A stretch of 64,000 nt of DNA from Nocardioides cavernae (lineage in GTDB: Bacteria > Actinomycetota > Actinomycetes > Propionibacteriales > Nocardioidaceae): positions 992,001-1,056,000 of the forward strand of contig NZ_JACCBW010000002.1 of assembly GCF_013410035.1 (NCBI RefSeq), given 5' to 3'. Shown here piece by piece: positions 8,478-19,731 of the stretch (positions within the stretch are counted from its first letter, which is position 1; each line of letters starts with the position of its first letter). The translations under genes and the position numbers were made by a program. Below the pieces are notes generated by a model. That model was not told the origin of the DNA. It saw only the letters and a list, made by a program, of their open reading frames with translations, and did no database searches.

Positions 8478-10687
8478 GCACTACGAGACGGTCGCAGGGC
8501 GACCTCCGCAGCACAGGCATCCCGAAGAGCTTCGCCGAGGTGGGACTGGGTCCCGCCACGCCTCGTTCCCCGGCTGCTCGAGCAGCGGCAACCGAGCCGT
8601 GGGCCAGCCCCGAGGGGATCGACGTGCTCCCCGTCTACGGCCCCGAGCACCTCGAGGGCCTCGACGGCCTCGACACGTGGCCGGGCATCGCGCCCTTCCT
8701 GCGCGGCCCCTACCCGACGATGTACACCACGCAGCCCTGGACGGTCCGGCAGTACGCCGGCTTCTCCACCGCCGAGGAGTCCAACGCCTTCTACCGCCGC
8801 AACCTCGCCGCGGGACAGAAGGGCCTGTCGGTCGCGTTCGACCTCGCGACGCACCGCGGCTACGACTCCGACCACCCGCGGGTGCGCGGCGACGTCGGGA
8901 TGGCCGGCGTGGCGATCGACTCGATCTACGACACCAGGACCCTCTTCGACGGCATCCCGCTCGACGAGATGTCGGTGTCGATGACGATGAACGGCGCGGT
9001 GCTGCCCGTCCTCGCCCTCTACATCGCGGCGGCCGAGGAGCAGGGGGTGCGGCCGGAGCAGCTCGCGGGGACCATCCAGAACGACATCCTCAAGGAGTTC
9101 ATGGTCCGCAACACCTACATCTACCCGCCGGCGCCGAGCATGCGGATCATCAGCGACATCTTCGCCTTCACCTCGCAGAACATGCCGCGCTTCAACTCGA
9201 TCTCGATCTCCGGCTACCACATCCAGGAGGCCGGGGCGACGGCCGACCTGGAGCTGGCGTACACCCTCGCCGACGGCGTGGAGTACATCCGCGCCGGGCT
9301 CGACACGGGCATGACGATCGACCAGTTCGCCCCGCGCCTGTCGTTCTTCTGGGCCATCGGGATGAACTTCTTCATGGAGGTCGCCAAGATGCGCGCGGCC
9401 CGCGCGCTGTGGGCGCGGCTGGTCGACGACTTCGGTCCGCAGAACCCGAAGTCGCGCTCCCTGCGCACCCACTCGCAGACCTCCGGCTGGTCGCTGACCG
9501 CGCAGGACGTCTTCAACAACGTCGGCCGCACGTGCATCGAGGCGATGGCCGCGACCCAGGGCCACACCCAGTCGCTGCACACCAACGCGCTCGACGAGGC
9601 GATCGCCCTGCCGACCGACTTCTCCGCGCGGATCGCCCGCAACACCCAGCTGCTCCTGCAGCAGGAGAGCGGCACGACGCAGGTCATCGACCCGTGGGCC
9701 GGCTCCTACTACGTCGAGAAGCTGACGCACGACCTCGCCGAGCGCGCCTGGGCCCACATCCAGGAGGCCGAGCGGGCCGGCGGCATGGCCGCGGCGATCG
9801 AGCAGGGCATCCCGAAGATGCGCATCGAGGAGGCGGCCGCGCGCACGCAGGCGCGCATCGACGCGGGCCTGCAGAAGGTCATCGGCGTCAACACCTACCG
9901 CCTGGCCGCGGAGGACAGGCTCGACGTCCTCAAGGTCGACAACGACGACGTCTACCGCCAGCAGGTGGCCAAGCTCGAGCGGCTGCGCGCCGAGCGGGAC
10001 GACGACGACGTACGCCGCGCGCTGGAGGCGCTGACCGCCAGCGCCGACCGCGGACCGGTCGGCGGAGGCTCCCTCGAGGGCAACCTGCTGGCCCTGGCCG
10101 TGGACGCCGCCCGGGCCAAGGCGACCGTCGGCGAGATCTCGGACGCGCTCGAGAAGGTCTACGGCCGCCACCAGGCCGTGATCCGTACGATCAGCGGCGT
10201 GTACCGCGACGAGGCAGCCAAGGCCGGCACCGGCGCCGAGGGTGGCGCCGTCGCCGCCGTGCTGGAGGCCACCGCGGAGTTCGAGGCCGAGGAGGGCCGC
10301 CGCCCGCGCATCCTCGTCGCCAAGATGGGCCAGGACGGCCACGACCGCGGCCAGAAGGTCGTCGTCACCGCCTTCGCCGACCTCGGCTTCGACGTCGACG
10401 TGGGCCCGCTGTTCTCCACGCCCGAGGAGGTCGCCCAGCAGGCGGTCGACGCCGACGTGCACATCGTCGGCGTCTCCTCGCTCGCCGCCGGCCACCTGAC
10501 CCTGCTGCCCGCCCTCAAGCAGGCCCTCGCCGACCAGGGGCGGCCCGACATCATGGTCGTCATCGGTGGCGTGATCCCGCCCGACGACGTCCCGATCCTC
10601 CAGGAGATGGGCGCCGCGGCGGTGTTCCTGCCGGGCACCGTCATCGCGGAGTCCGCGCTCGACCTGCTGGCGCGGCTGCGCGACTGA
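8474..10687 (+). CDS. mutB: Methylmalonyl-CoA mutase large (catalytic) subunit
   Basis: 737 residues, typical for the catalytic subunit. Substrate-barrel motifs include [35 protein letters not shown] and AAEEQGV, and the histidine-rich segment [12 protein letters not shown] is present. The C-terminal cobalamin-binding domain holds [10 protein letters not shown], the DxHxxG box whose His coordinates cobalt, followed by [11 protein letters not shown]. The enzyme links propionate, odd-chain fatty acid and branched amino-acid catabolism to succinyl-CoA. The ATG at 8474 overlaps the mutA stop as ATGA, implying translational coupling. Confidence 0.97.
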   Translation: MSTTRRSQGDLRSTGIPKSFAEVGLGPATPRSPAARAAATEPWASPEGIDVLPVYGPEHLEGLDGLDTWPGIAPFLRGPYPTMYTTQPWTVRQYAGFSTAEESNAFYRRNLAAGQKGLSVAFDLATHRGYDSDHPRVRGDVGMAGVAIDSIYDTRTLFDGIPLDEMSVSMTMNGAVLPVLALYIAAAEEQGVRPEQLAGTIQNDILKEFMVRNTYIYPPAPSMRIISDIFAFTSQNMPRFNSISISGYHIQEAGATADLELAYTLADGVEYIRAGLDTGMTIDQFAPRLSFFWAIGMNFFMEVAKMRAARALWARLVDDFGPQNPKSRSLRTHSQTSGWSLTAQDVFNNVGRTCIEAMAATQGHTQSLHTNALDEAIALPTDFSARIARNTQLLLQQESGTTQVIDPWAGSYYVEKLTHDLAERAWAHIQEAERAGGMAAAIEQGIPKMRIEEAAARTQARIDAGLQKVIGVNTYRLAAEDRLDVLKVDNDDVYRQQVAKLERLRAERDDDDVRRALEALTASADRGPVGGGSLEGNLLALAVDAARAKATVGEISDALEKVYGRHQAVIRTISGVYRDEAAKAGTGAEGGAVAAVLEATAEFEAEEGRRPRILVAKMGQDGHDRGQKVVVTAFADLGFDVDVGPLFSTPEEVAQQAVDADVHIVGVSSLAAGHLTLLPALKQALADQGRPDIMVVIGGVIPPDDVPILQEMGAAAVFLPGTVIAESALDLLARLRD

Positions 10688-11694
10688 TGGCCCGGCCCGC
10701 CCGGCAGGTCGACGTCACGGCGCTGGTCGACGGCATCCGCTCCGGCCGGCGCGCCGACGTCTCGCGCGCCATCACGCTGGTCGAGTCGTCGCGCGCCGAG
10801 CACCGTGCCGCCGCCCGGGACCTGCTGACGCAGCTGGCGACCTTCGACCTCCCGCCCGCGACCCGGGTCGGGATCTCCGGCGTGCCGGGCGTGGGCAAGT
10901 CCACCTTCATCGAGAGCCTCGGGACGCGGCTCACCGCGGCCGGCCACCGGGTCGGCGTGCTGGCGGTCGACCCGTCCTCGGTCCGCACCGGGGGCTCGGT
11001 GCTCGGCGACAAGACCCGGATGGCGGCGCTGTCGGTCGATCCGAGGGCGTTCATCCGGCCCTCGCCCTCGGCCGGCACCCTCGGCGGCGTCGCGCGCGCC
11101 ACGACGCAGGCGATGCTGGTGCTGGAGGCCGCCGGCCACGACGTCGTGCTGGTCGAGACCGTCGGCGTCGGGCAGTCCGAGGTGACGGTGGCCGGGATGG
11201 TCGACACCTTCCTCTTCCTCACCATCGCCCGCACCGGCGACCAGCTCCAGGGCATCAAGAAGGGCATCCTCGAGATCGCCGACGTGGTGGCGGTCAACAA
11301 GGCGGACGCGCAGGGCGGCGACCACGAGGGCGAGGCCCGGGTGGCCGCCCGCGAGCTGGCAGGCGCCCTGCGGCTGGTGCGCGGCCATGCCGAGTGGGCA
11401 CCGCCGGTGGTCACCTGCTCGGGGCTCACCGGCGCCGGCGTCGACGACGTCTGGGACCGGGTGGGCGCGCACCGCGACCACCTCGGCGCGGACGGCCTGG
11501 CCCACAAGCGGGCGGGCCAGCAGCTGGAGTTCACCTGGGCGCTGGTGCGCGACGAGCTCGACCAGCGGCTGCGGTCCTCGCCCGGCGTCGCCTCGGTGCG
11601 CGACGACGTGCGCCGCGCGGTCCTGTCGGGCGACCTCCCCGCGCCGCTGGCCGCTGACCGGATCCTCGCCGCGTACGACGGCGACTCGACCTAG
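10687..11694 (+). CDS. meaB: Methylmalonyl-CoA mutase-associated GTPase MeaB (ArgK family)
   Basis: 335 residues, G3E-family GTPase. The Walker A is GISGVPGVGKST (about 60-71). Then come DPSSVRTGGSVLGDKTRM, the ETVGVGQSE switch region and the NKAD base-recognition motif. MeaB guards loading and repair of the adenosylcobalamin cofactor of the mutase encoded directly upstream. The start ATG shares one base with the mutB stop, indicating tight coupling. Older annotations name the family ArgK; the genomic context clearly favours MeaB. Confidence 0.93.
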   Translation: MARPARQVDVTALVDGIRSGRRADVSRAITLVESSRAEHRAAARDLLTQLATFDLPPATRVGISGVPGVGKSTFIESLGTRLTAAGHRVGVLAVDPSSVRTGGSVLGDKTRMAALSVDPRAFIRPSPSAGTLGGVARATTQAMLVLEAAGHDVVLVETVGVGQSEVTVAGMVDTFLFLTIARTGDQLQGIKKGILEIADVVAVNKADAQGGDHEGEARVAARELAGALRLVRGHAEWAPPVVTCSGLTGAGVDDVWDRVGAHRDHLGADGLAHKRAGQQLEFTWALVRDELDQRLRSSPGVASVRDDVRRAVLSGDLPAPLAADRILAAYDGDST

Positions 11695-11697
11695 ACT
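11692..11697 (+). promoter_or_regulatory. -10 element of a leaderless promoter for the M20 amidohydrolase
   Basis: TAGACT overlaps the meaB stop codon and lies 9 nt before the ATG at 11707, so the downstream gene may have its own promoter as well as read-through. Confidence 0.4.
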
Positions 11698-11706
11698 GGG
11701 TCGGTC

Positions 11707-12891
11707 ATGCCGATCCCCGCCACCTCCGTCATCGCCGAGACCGTCGACAAGTACGCCGACGAGCTCGTCGCACTGCGCCGCGACCTGCACGCCCACCCCG
11801 AGCTCAGCTGGGCGGAGGAGCGCACCTCCGGTGCGGTGGTGTCCGCGCTCGAGGGTGCCGGCTGGGCGATCACCCGGCCCGAGGGCGGGGGAGTCCTCGC
11901 CGAGATCGGTCACGACGGTCCGCTCGTCGCCCTGCGCGCCGACCTCGACGCGCTGCCCGTCGACGACCTGATCTCCGACCCGTGGAAGAGCCAGAACCCC
12001 GGTGTCGCGCACGCGTGTGGCCACGACGTCCACACCGCCGGGCTCGTCGGCGCCGGGCTGGCCCTCGCGGAGGTCGCGACGCGCGGCCTGCTGACGGGGC
12101 GCGTACGCCTGCTCTTCCAGCCCGCCGAGGAGGTCATGCCCGGCGGCGCGCTGCACCTGCTGTCCTCCGGGGCGCTGGAGGGCGTGTCCCACGTCTTCGG
12201 CCTGCACTGCGACCCCAGCCTCGACGTCGGCCGGGTCGGCCTGCGCGAGGGCCCCCTCACCGGGGCGGCCGACGCGCTGACCGTGCGGCTCATCGGCAAG
12301 GGCGGGCACACCTCGCGCCCGCACCTGACCGAGGACCTCACCTTCGCCCTCGGGAAGGTCGTCACCGAGCTGCCGGCGATCCTCAGCCGCCGCCTCGACC
12401 CCCGCGCGGGCGTCAGCGTGGTCTGGGGCATGGTGCGCGCCGGGTCGGCCCACAACGTCATCCCGCACGGCGGTGTCGTCGCCGGGACCGTGCGGATGCT
12501 CGACGCGGTCGCCTGGGCGGACGCGGAGCACCTCATCCGCCAGCTGATCACGTCCATCGTCGCGCCCTACAGCGTGACCGCCGAGGTGACCTACCAGCGC
12601 GGCGTGCCGCCCGTGGTCAACCACCCGGTCTCGACGGCCCTGCTCGGCGTCGGCGTCGAGAACGTCCTCGGCCCGCACGGCCACGTCTCGACCGCGCAGA
12701 GCCTCGGCGGCGAGGACTTCGGCTGGTACCTCGACTCCGTCCCCGGCGCGATGGCCCGGCTCGGCACCCGCACGCCCGGCGGTCCGACGTACGACCTCCA
12801 CCAGGGCAACCTGCGCGTCGACGAGGCCGCGACCGGGATCGCCGCGCGGGTGCTCGCCGAGGCGGCGGTGACCGCGCTCGACGCGTCCTGA
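11707..12891 (+). CDS. M20-family metal-dependent amidohydrolase/peptidase
   Basis: 394 residues, full length for the M20D group (hippurate hydrolase, IAA-amino-acid hydrolase, AmiA/AmiB-like). Motifs: RRDLHAHPELSWAE near the start, ALRADLDALPV, ACGHDVHTAGLVGAG with metal-binding His and Asp, FQPAEE with the catalytic Glu, and GGEDFGWYL near the C-terminus. It hydrolyses an N-acyl amino acid or similar amide. No signal peptide is present, so it is cytoplasmic. In Mycobacterium tuberculosis the homologous amiA1/amiB1 pair lies in the same nucleoside/lpdA neighbourhood. The actual substrate cannot be read from sequence. Confidence 0.85.
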   Translation: MPIPATSVIAETVDKYADELVALRRDLHAHPELSWAEERTSGAVVSALEGAGWAITRPEGGGVLAEIGHDGPLVALRADLDALPVDDLISDPWKSQNPGVAHACGHDVHTAGLVGAGLALAEVATRGLLTGRVRLLFQPAEEVMPGGALHLLSSGALEGVSHVFGLHCDPSLDVGRVGLREGPLTGAADALTVRLIGKGGHTSRPHLTEDLTFALGKVVTELPAILSRRLDPRAGVSVVWGMVRAGSAHNVIPHGGVVAGTVRMLDAVAWADAEHLIRQLITSIVAPYSVTAEVTYQRGVPPVVNHPVSTALLGVGVENVLGPHGHVSTAQSLGGEDFGWYLDSVPGAMARLGTRTPGGPTYDLHQGNLRVDEAATGIAARVLAEAAVTALDAS

Positions 12892-12897
12892 GCCGCC

Positions 12898-14043
12898 TCA
12901 GGCGTCCGCCGCGACCTCCAGCGGCACCCCGAGGGTGAAGGTGCTGCCCGTGCCGGGCTCCGACCAGACCTCGAGGCGACCGCCCATCAGGTCCGCGAGG
13001 TCGCGTGAGATGGCCAGTCCGAGCCCGGCGCCGACCCGCCCGCCCGAGCAGGGTCCGGCCTGCGCGAACGGCTCGAACAGCGAGCCCTGCTGCTCGGGGC
13101 CGATGCCGACGCCGGTGTCGATGACGGTGAACTCCGCCCAGGTCCCGGAGCCGATCTCCGCGTCACCACCACCCAGGCCTCGCGCACTGACCACGAGGCT
13201 GATCCCGCCGCGCTCGGTGTACTCGACGGCGTTGCGGACCAGGTTGGTCACGACCTGCGAGACGCGCATCCCGTCGCCGAGCGTCGTGCGCGGGACCGAG
13301 GCGTCGACGCTGACGGTGAACGAGATCCCGCGGCACCGGGCGAGGGGAGCGGCCCACTCGGCGATGTCGTCGACCAGCGCGCGCACCTCGAACGGCCGGG
13401 GCCGCAGCGTGGTGCGCCTCGCCTCCAGGCAGGAGAACTCGAGCATGTCGTGCACCAGCTCGGCGAGCCGGGTGCCGGACCGGTGCAGCATGTCGACGTA
13501 GTGGCGCGAGTCGTCCTGGAGGTCGGACTCCCGGAGCAGCTCGGTGGCCCCCACCAGCGCCGCGAGGGGCGTACGCAGCTCGTGGCTGACCGTGGCGAGG
13601 AAACGGGTCTTCGCCGCGTTGGCGTCCTCGAGCTCCTCGAGCACCTGCCGGGCGTGTGTGACGTCCTCGGCCACCCCGTGCACGCCGACGATCACCTCGT
13701 CGACCACCACCGGGATCATCGTGGTGCGGAAGTGGACGATCGTGTCGTCGGTGCGCACGACCCGCGCCTCGACGACCTGCGGCAGACCTGCCATGGCCCG
13801 CTCGAACCCGTCCTCGACCAGCGGCAGGTCCGCCGGGTGGACCACCTGCGCGAAGTGCGCGTGCCGGAGCTCGTCGAGGGTGAGGCCGGTCATCTCCAGC
13901 GCCCGGGGGTTCGCGTCGGTGTAGAAGCCCCTCGGGTCGAGCGAGTAGGCCGCGTGCGGGTGGTAGGTGAACAGCGACGCGTAGCGCTGGCGGCTCTCCG
14001 CCAGCGTCTCGTCGCACACCCATTCCTGCGGTGACGTCTCCAC
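12898..14043 (-). CDS. PAS-domain sensor histidine kinase (orphan)
   Basis: 381 residues. A PAS fold covers about 20-135 (FTYHPHAAYSLDPRGFYTDANPRALEMTG recognisable) and ends in the PAC-like GVAEDVTHARQ. The H-box FLATVSHELRTPLAAL (about 150-165) holds the phosphorylated His. The ATPase domain follows with VVTNLVRNAVEY (N box), DTGVGIGPEQQ (G1) and GAGLGLAIS (G2). There are no membrane segments, so it should sense a cytoplasmic cue. No response regulator is adjacent and no receiver domain is fused, so its partner lies elsewhere. The GTG at 14043 has GGGGGAG 4 nt upstream. It converges on the M20 gene with a 6-base gap. Confidence 0.88.
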   Translation of the reverse strand: METSPQEWVCDETLAESRQRYASLFTYHPHAAYSLDPRGFYTDANPRALEMTGLTLDELRHAHFAQVVHPADLPLVEDGFERAMAGLPQVVEARVVRTDDTIVHFRTTMIPVVVDEVIVGVHGVAEDVTHARQVLEELEDANAAKTRFLATVSHELRTPLAALVGATELLRESDLQDDSRHYVDMLHRSGTRLAELVHDMLEFSCLEARRTTLRPRPFEVRALVDDIAEWAAPLARCRGISFTVSVDASVPRTTLGDGMRVSQVVTNLVRNAVEYTERGGISLVVSARGLGGGDAEIGSGTWAEFTVIDTGVGIGPEQQGSLFEPFAQAGPCSGGRVGAGLGLAISRDLADLMGGRLEVWSEPGTGSTFTLGVPLEVAADA

Positions 14044-14156
14044 GGAGCTCCCCCGATCCTGCGATGGCTGTGACCGTGCAACGACAAGGTGTGTACATCG
14101 TTACGGACAACGTACGTCGCGGTAACACCCGGGGGTGAGGGTCGCCGCGACCGCAG

Positions 14157-15457
14157 CTACTGCTTCCTGTAGGGCACTCCGTCCGCCGCCGGCGGGCGGG
14201 AGCGGCCGACGAGGCCGGCCACCGCGAGGATCGTCACCAGGTAGGGCAGCATCAGCATGAACTGGCTGGGCACGGGGGAGCCGATGGACGACAGCACGCC
14301 CTGGAGGTTGGTCGCGAAGCCGAACAGCAGCGCGGCCAGGGTGGCGCGGATCGGGTCCCACTTGCCGAAGATGACCGCGGCGAGGGCGATGTAGCCGGCA
14401 CCGCCGGTCATCTCGCGGTTGAAGGCCGCCACGGACACCAGGCTGTAGTAGGCGCCGCCCATGCCGGCGATCGCGCCCGCGAGCAGGATGGTGCGGTAGC
14501 GGGTGCGGTTGACCTTGATGCCGACGGTGTCGGCAGCCTTGGGGTGCTCGCCGACGGCGCGGACCCGCAGGCCCCAGCGGGTGCGGTAGAGCGCCCAGGC
14601 CACGAGGGCGACCACGGCGTAGAGCACGTAGACGAGCGGGGTCTGGCGGAACAGCAGGGGCCCGATGAGTGGGATGTCGCCCAGGATCGGGATCGGGAGC
14701 CGCGAGAAGCCCTCGGGGGAGTTGAGGGACTCGGCGTTGGGGGCGAGCACCTGGCGGAACATGAAGTTGGTCAGGCCCAGCACCAGCACGTTGAGCACCA
14801 CGCCGACGATGACCTGGTCGACGAAGTAGGTGATGGCGAACAGGCCGAGCACCAGGGCGACCAGCGCGCCCGCGACGGCAGCCGCGACGAGCCCCGCCCA
14901 GGGGGAGCCGGTCGTGGACGCGGCGATCGCGGCGGCGAACGCGCCGAGCAGGAGCTGTCCCTCGATCGCGATGTTGACCACGCCGGCGCGCTCGCCGAGC
15001 ACGCCGCCGAGCGCGCCGAAGACGAGCGGCACCGCGAGGGCGACCGCGCCGCCGAGCAGGCTGACGATGAGGATCCGGCTGTCGGCGGCCGCCCAGCTCA
15101 GGAAGCCGATCATCCACGCGACGGCGAAGGCGATCGGGATCCACATCGGCTGACGCAGGTGGCCGAGCATCCGGCGTACGGCCTCCGCGGTGAGGGCGAG
15201 GCAGATCACCACCATCACCCAGGCGGTCGGGCCCGAGGGCACGACGACGTCGGGAAGGGTCACGAAGTCGGTCTCGGCGGCCAGGCGGAACGTCGTGTCA
15301 CCGGAGTGGGACGAGCGCAGGAGAACGATCGCGAGGCCCAGGACCAGCACGCCCAGGACCACCGGCAGCTTGCGCGCGCCGGAGCCCGCGGTCGGCGTCA
15401 CGACCGTGTCGGGCGCCAGCCCGCCGCTGTCGGGCGTGGGGTTGTCGGTGGCGGTGC

Positions 15458-15461
<4 letters not shown>
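14157..15461 (-). CDS. Nucleoside-type ABC transporter permease (YufQ/NupQ-like)
   Basis: 434 residues with about ten hydrophobic segments. Recognisable permease motifs of the BPD_transp_2 family include GERAGVVNIAIEGQLLLGAF and RTRWGLRVRAVGEHPKAADT. The family imports nucleosides or sugars with a basic-membrane-protein (BMP) binding protein. It is the last gene of a minus-strand series (ATPase, permease, permease) with 4-bp overlaps. The GTG at 15461 overlaps the upstream stop (GTGA). The N-terminal 35 residues are a hydrophilic extension before the first membrane segment. Confidence 0.87.
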
Positions 15462-16728
<1,267 letters not shown>

Positions 16729-16732
<4 letters not shown>

Positions 16733-18252
16733 GCGACCACGTCCTTCAGGTCCTTCGGGCGTTCGCCGGTCATCATGAGTCCCAGGGTCTGGCGCGGGGT
16801 GTCGGCAGGCACGATGCCGACGATCTGGCCGCGGTAGAGCACCATGATCCGGTCGGCGAGGGCGACCACCTCGTCGAGCTCGGTGGAGACCACCAGCACC
16901 GGGATGCCGCTGTCGCGGGTCGCGACGACCTGCTTGTGGATGAACTCGATCGAGCCGACGTCGACGCCGCGGGTGGGCTGCGCCGCCACGAGCAGGCGGA
17001 GGTCGCGCGAGAGCTCGCGGGCGACGACCACCTTCTGCTGGTTGCCGCCCGACAGGTTGGCGGCCAGCGAGTCGATGTCGCGGGCGCGCACGTCGTACTC
17101 CTTCAGCTTCTGCTCCGCGAAGGCGCGCAGGGCACCGATGCGGAGCGAGCCGTTCTTCACGAACGGGGACTTGAAGCTGCGGTTGAGCATGAGGTTCTCG
17201 GCGATGGTGAAGTTGGGGACGAGCCCGTCGACCTGACGGTCCTCGGGGATGAAGCCCACGCCGGCGTCGAGGATCTTGCGGGTCGAGCGGCCCACCAGCT
17301 CGGTGCCGTCGAGACGGATCGAGCCGCTGACGTCGTCCTGGAGGCCGAGGATGGCCTCGGTGAGCTCGGTCTGCCCGTTGCCCTGCACGCCGGCGACTGC
17401 CAGGACCTCGCCGCCGCGGATGGTGAAGCTGATGCCGTCGACCTGGGCGTGGCCGGCCGGGTCGACCACGCGGAGGTCCCGGACGACGAACGCGTCATCG
17501 CCGACCCGCGGTGCGTCCTTCTGCACGACGAGCTCGACGGGCCGTCCGACCATCATGGAGGCGAGCTCGGCGTTGCTGGCCTTGGGGTCGGCCTCGCCGA
17601 CGACCTTGCCGTGGCGGATGACGGTGATCCGGTCGGCGACCTCACGGACCTCGCGGAGCTTGTGGGTGATGAAGACGATGGCCTTCCCGGACTCCCGGAG
17701 CTGGCGCATGATGTCCATGAGCTCGTCGGTCTCCTGCGGCGTGAGGACCGCGGTGGGCTCGTCGAAGACGAGCAGCTCGGCGTCGCGGGACAGGGCCTTG
17801 ATGATCTCCACGCGCTGCTGGACGCCGACGGGCAGGTCCTCGACGACCGCGTCGGGCTTCACGTCGAAGCCGAAGCGCTCGGAGATCTCGGTGACCCGAC
17901 GGCGGGCGGCATCGATGTCGAGGGTGCCGGCGAAGCCGGTCGACTCGTTGCCGAGCATGACGTTCTCGGCGACGGTGAAGACCGGGACGAGCATGAAGTG
18001 CTGGTGGACCATCCCGATGCCGGCGGCCATCGCGTCGCCGGGGCCGGTGAAGTGCTGGACCTCGCCGTCGAGCTCGATCTCCCCCTCGTCGGCGCGGTAG
18101 AGGCCGTAGAGGACGTTCATCAGGGTCGACTTGCCGGCGCCGTTCTCGCCGAGGAGGCAGTGGATCTCGCCGGGCTCGACGGTCAGCGAGATCGAGTCGT
18201 TGGCCACCACGCTGCCGAAGCGCTTGGTGATGCCTCGCAGGACGAGTCTCAT
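16729..18252 (-). CDS. Double-domain ABC transporter ATPase (nucleoside/BMP type)
   Basis: 507 residues with two nucleotide-binding domains, like RbsA/NupO. The first half has Walker A GENGAGKST (about 36-44), the signature region LPVGVQQRVEI and Walker B LLVFDEPTAVLTPQE. The second half has a degenerate Walker A GVQGNGQTE, the signature LSGGNQQKVV and LLVAAQPTRGVDVGS. Asymmetric ATPases of this kind are normal for the family. The ATG at 18252 is preceded by TAGGAT 8 nt upstream, so the ATPase-permease-permease unit may have its own leaderless promoter beyond the hairpin that follows the bmp gene. Confidence 0.93.
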
Positions 18253-18260
18253 GGCATCGC

Positions 18261-18266
18261 ATCCTA
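18261..18266 (-). promoter_or_regulatory. -10 element of a leaderless promoter for the nucleoside ABC ATPase
   Basis: TAGGAT on the minus strand lies 8 nt before the ATG at 18252, downstream of the intergenic hairpin. Confidence 0.45.
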
Positions 18267-18338
18267 GGGGTGGGTTCGGTCAGGTGGTCTGGGCCGGGGG
18301 CCGGTTGCGACCGGCGCGCGGGAGCCCGGGAAGCCAGA

Positions 18339-18366
18339 GGGAGGCCGACGGAACCGTCGGCCTCCC
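18339..18366 (-). terminator. Strong hairpin after the BMP binding-protein gene
   Basis: A perfect 13-bp stem (GGGAGGCCGACGG at 18339-18351 with its complement at 18354-18366) has an AA between the arms. It lies between the BMP gene and the ATPase gene on the same strand. There is no long T-run, so it may act as a terminator, as a partial attenuator, or as a 3' stabiliser raising binding-protein levels. Confidence 0.6.
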
Positions 18367-18375
18367 CCGTGGATC

Positions 18376-18405
18376 GAGCTGGGTGGAGCTGGGTGGAGCT
18401 GGGTG
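18376..18405. repeat. Three tandem copies of a 10-bp unit
   Basis: GAGCTGGGTG is repeated exactly three times head to tail in the spacer between the BMP gene stop and the hairpin. It is non-coding. Copy number could vary between strains by slippage. Confidence 0.8.
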
Positions 18406-18429
18406 CTGCCCGGTGGAGCCCGGCGAGGC

Positions 18430-19548
18430 TCAGTTCAGGTAGGAGTTCACCGTGATCGAGCCGTCGATGATGCCGGCCTTGACCGTCTCGAGCTCGTCGG
18501 CGAGCTCGGGGCTGACCTTGTCCTCGAAGTTGTGGAACGGCGCGATGCCGACCCCGTCGTTCTCGAGGGTGCCGATGTAGGGGGCGAAGTCGAAGTCGTC
18601 GCCGTCGGCCGACATCACGGCCTCGTAGGTCGAGACCTTCATGCCCTTGAGGATCGAGGTCATGACGTAGTCCTGGGTGGACGGGTCGGTCTCGTAGAGG
18701 TCGGCGTCGACGCCCACCATCGCGACGTCCTTGCCGGAGTCCTTGATGGCCGACACGGCACCCTGGTAGATCGGGCCGCCGACGGGGAGGACCACGTCGA
18801 CGTCCTGGTCGAGGATCTGCTTGGCGGTGTTGGTCGCGGCCTCGTTGGCCTCGAAGCCACCGGTGAAGGAGCCGTCCTTGCCGTCCCAGCCGACGACCTC
18901 GACGTCCTTGCCGTTCTCCTCGGCGTAGTACTCGGCGCCCTGCTTGAAGCCGTCCATGAAGATCGTCACGGTCGGGAAGGGCAGACCGCCGTAGGTGCCG
19001 ACCTTGCCGGTCTTGGTGTAGTCGGCGGCGGCGTAGCCGGCGAGGAACGCGGCCTGGGCGGTGTCGTAGAGGAGGGGCTTGATGTTGGGCTGGTCGGCCT
19101 TGCCGTCGAAGGTCTCGCCGTCGTCGCCGCCGTCGGCGGAGTCGTCGATGAGGACGTACTCGATGTCGGGGTTGGCGGCAGCGGACTCCTTGGTCGCCGC
19201 GGCGAGGGCGAAGCCGACGGTCACGATGACCGTGCAGCCCTGGCCGACGAGGCTCTCCAGGTTGGGGGCGTACTCGTTCTCGCTGTTGGACTCCACAGCG
19301 ATGAGCTCGACGCCGAGCTCGTCGGCGGCCTGCTCGGCGCCCTCGAAGCCCAGCTGGTTGAACGACTTGTCGTCGAAACCACCGGCGTCGGAGACGATGC
19401 ACGGCACGACGTCGCTCGTGGCCTCGCTGCTGCCGTTGTCGCTCCCGCTGTTGGTGTCTTCCTCGGGCGCGTCACCACACGCAGCCAGGGTCGCGGCCGT
19501 GAGCATGGCCACGAGGCCGCTCGCGACGACCTTCCTCGTCTTCAACAC
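18430..19548 (-). CDS. BMP-family nucleoside-binding lipoprotein
   Basis: 372 residues. The signal peptide ends in the lipobox TLAAC at about residue 20-24, followed by an acidic, Ser/Gly-rich linker. The mature part matches basic membrane lipoproteins: VPCIVSDAGGFDDKSFNQLG, GQGCTVIVTVGF, AAFLAGYAAADYTKTGKVGT and VVLPVGGPIYQG. It captures nucleosides outside the membrane for the ATPase and permeases downstream. GGAGG at 19554-19558 lies 5 nt before GTG 19548 and 8 nt before TTG 19545; either could be the start. Neighbouring cdd, deoA, add and deoC support a nucleoside ligand. Confidence 0.9.
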   Translation of the reverse strand: MLKTRKVVASGLVAMLTAATLAACGDAPEEDTNSGSDNGSSEATSDVVPCIVSDAGGFDDKSFNQLGFEGAEQAADELGVELIAVESNSENEYAPNLESLVGQGCTVIVTVGFALAAATKESAAANPDIEYVLIDDSADGGDDGETFDGKADQPNIKPLLYDTAQAAFLAGYAAADYTKTGKVGTYGGLPFPTVTIFMDGFKQGAEYYAEENGKDVEVVGWDGKDGSFTGGFEANEAATNTAKQILDQDVDVVLPVGGPIYQGAVSAIKDSGKDVAMVGVDADLYETDPSTQDYVMTSILKGMKVSTYEAVMSADGDDFDFAPYIGTLENDGVGIAPFHNFEDKVSPELADELETVKAGIIDGSITVNSYLN

Positions 19549-19660
19549 AAATGCCTCCAAGTTCGTGTCCCCTGGGTGGGGGCGCTTTCCGGGAGCATGA
19601 TGCCTGCAGCGGGGCACCCCGTCACGGGGTTGGGGCCGTTCGAAACACGTTTGAGACCTA

Positions 19661-19679
19661 AAAGTCGCAGGACGACTTT
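19661..19679. promoter_or_regulatory. Inverted repeat between bmp and cdd, possible operator
   Basis: AAAGTCG and CGACTTT flank a 5-nt spacer in the divergent region between the BMP gene and cdd. The position suits a regulator acting on one or both nucleoside transcripts. The regulator is unknown. Confidence 0.35.
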
Positions 19680-19719
19680 CGGCGGAACCTGCCGATGACC
19701 GGCGCTTCGCCGTATGCGC

Positions 19720-19725
19720 CATAGT
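19720..19725 (+). promoter_or_regulatory. -10-like element of a leaderless promoter for cdd
   Basis: CATAGT lies 6 nt before GTG 19732 and supports that start over the in-frame ATG at 19714. Confidence 0.45.
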
Positions 19726-19731
19726 GTCGGC

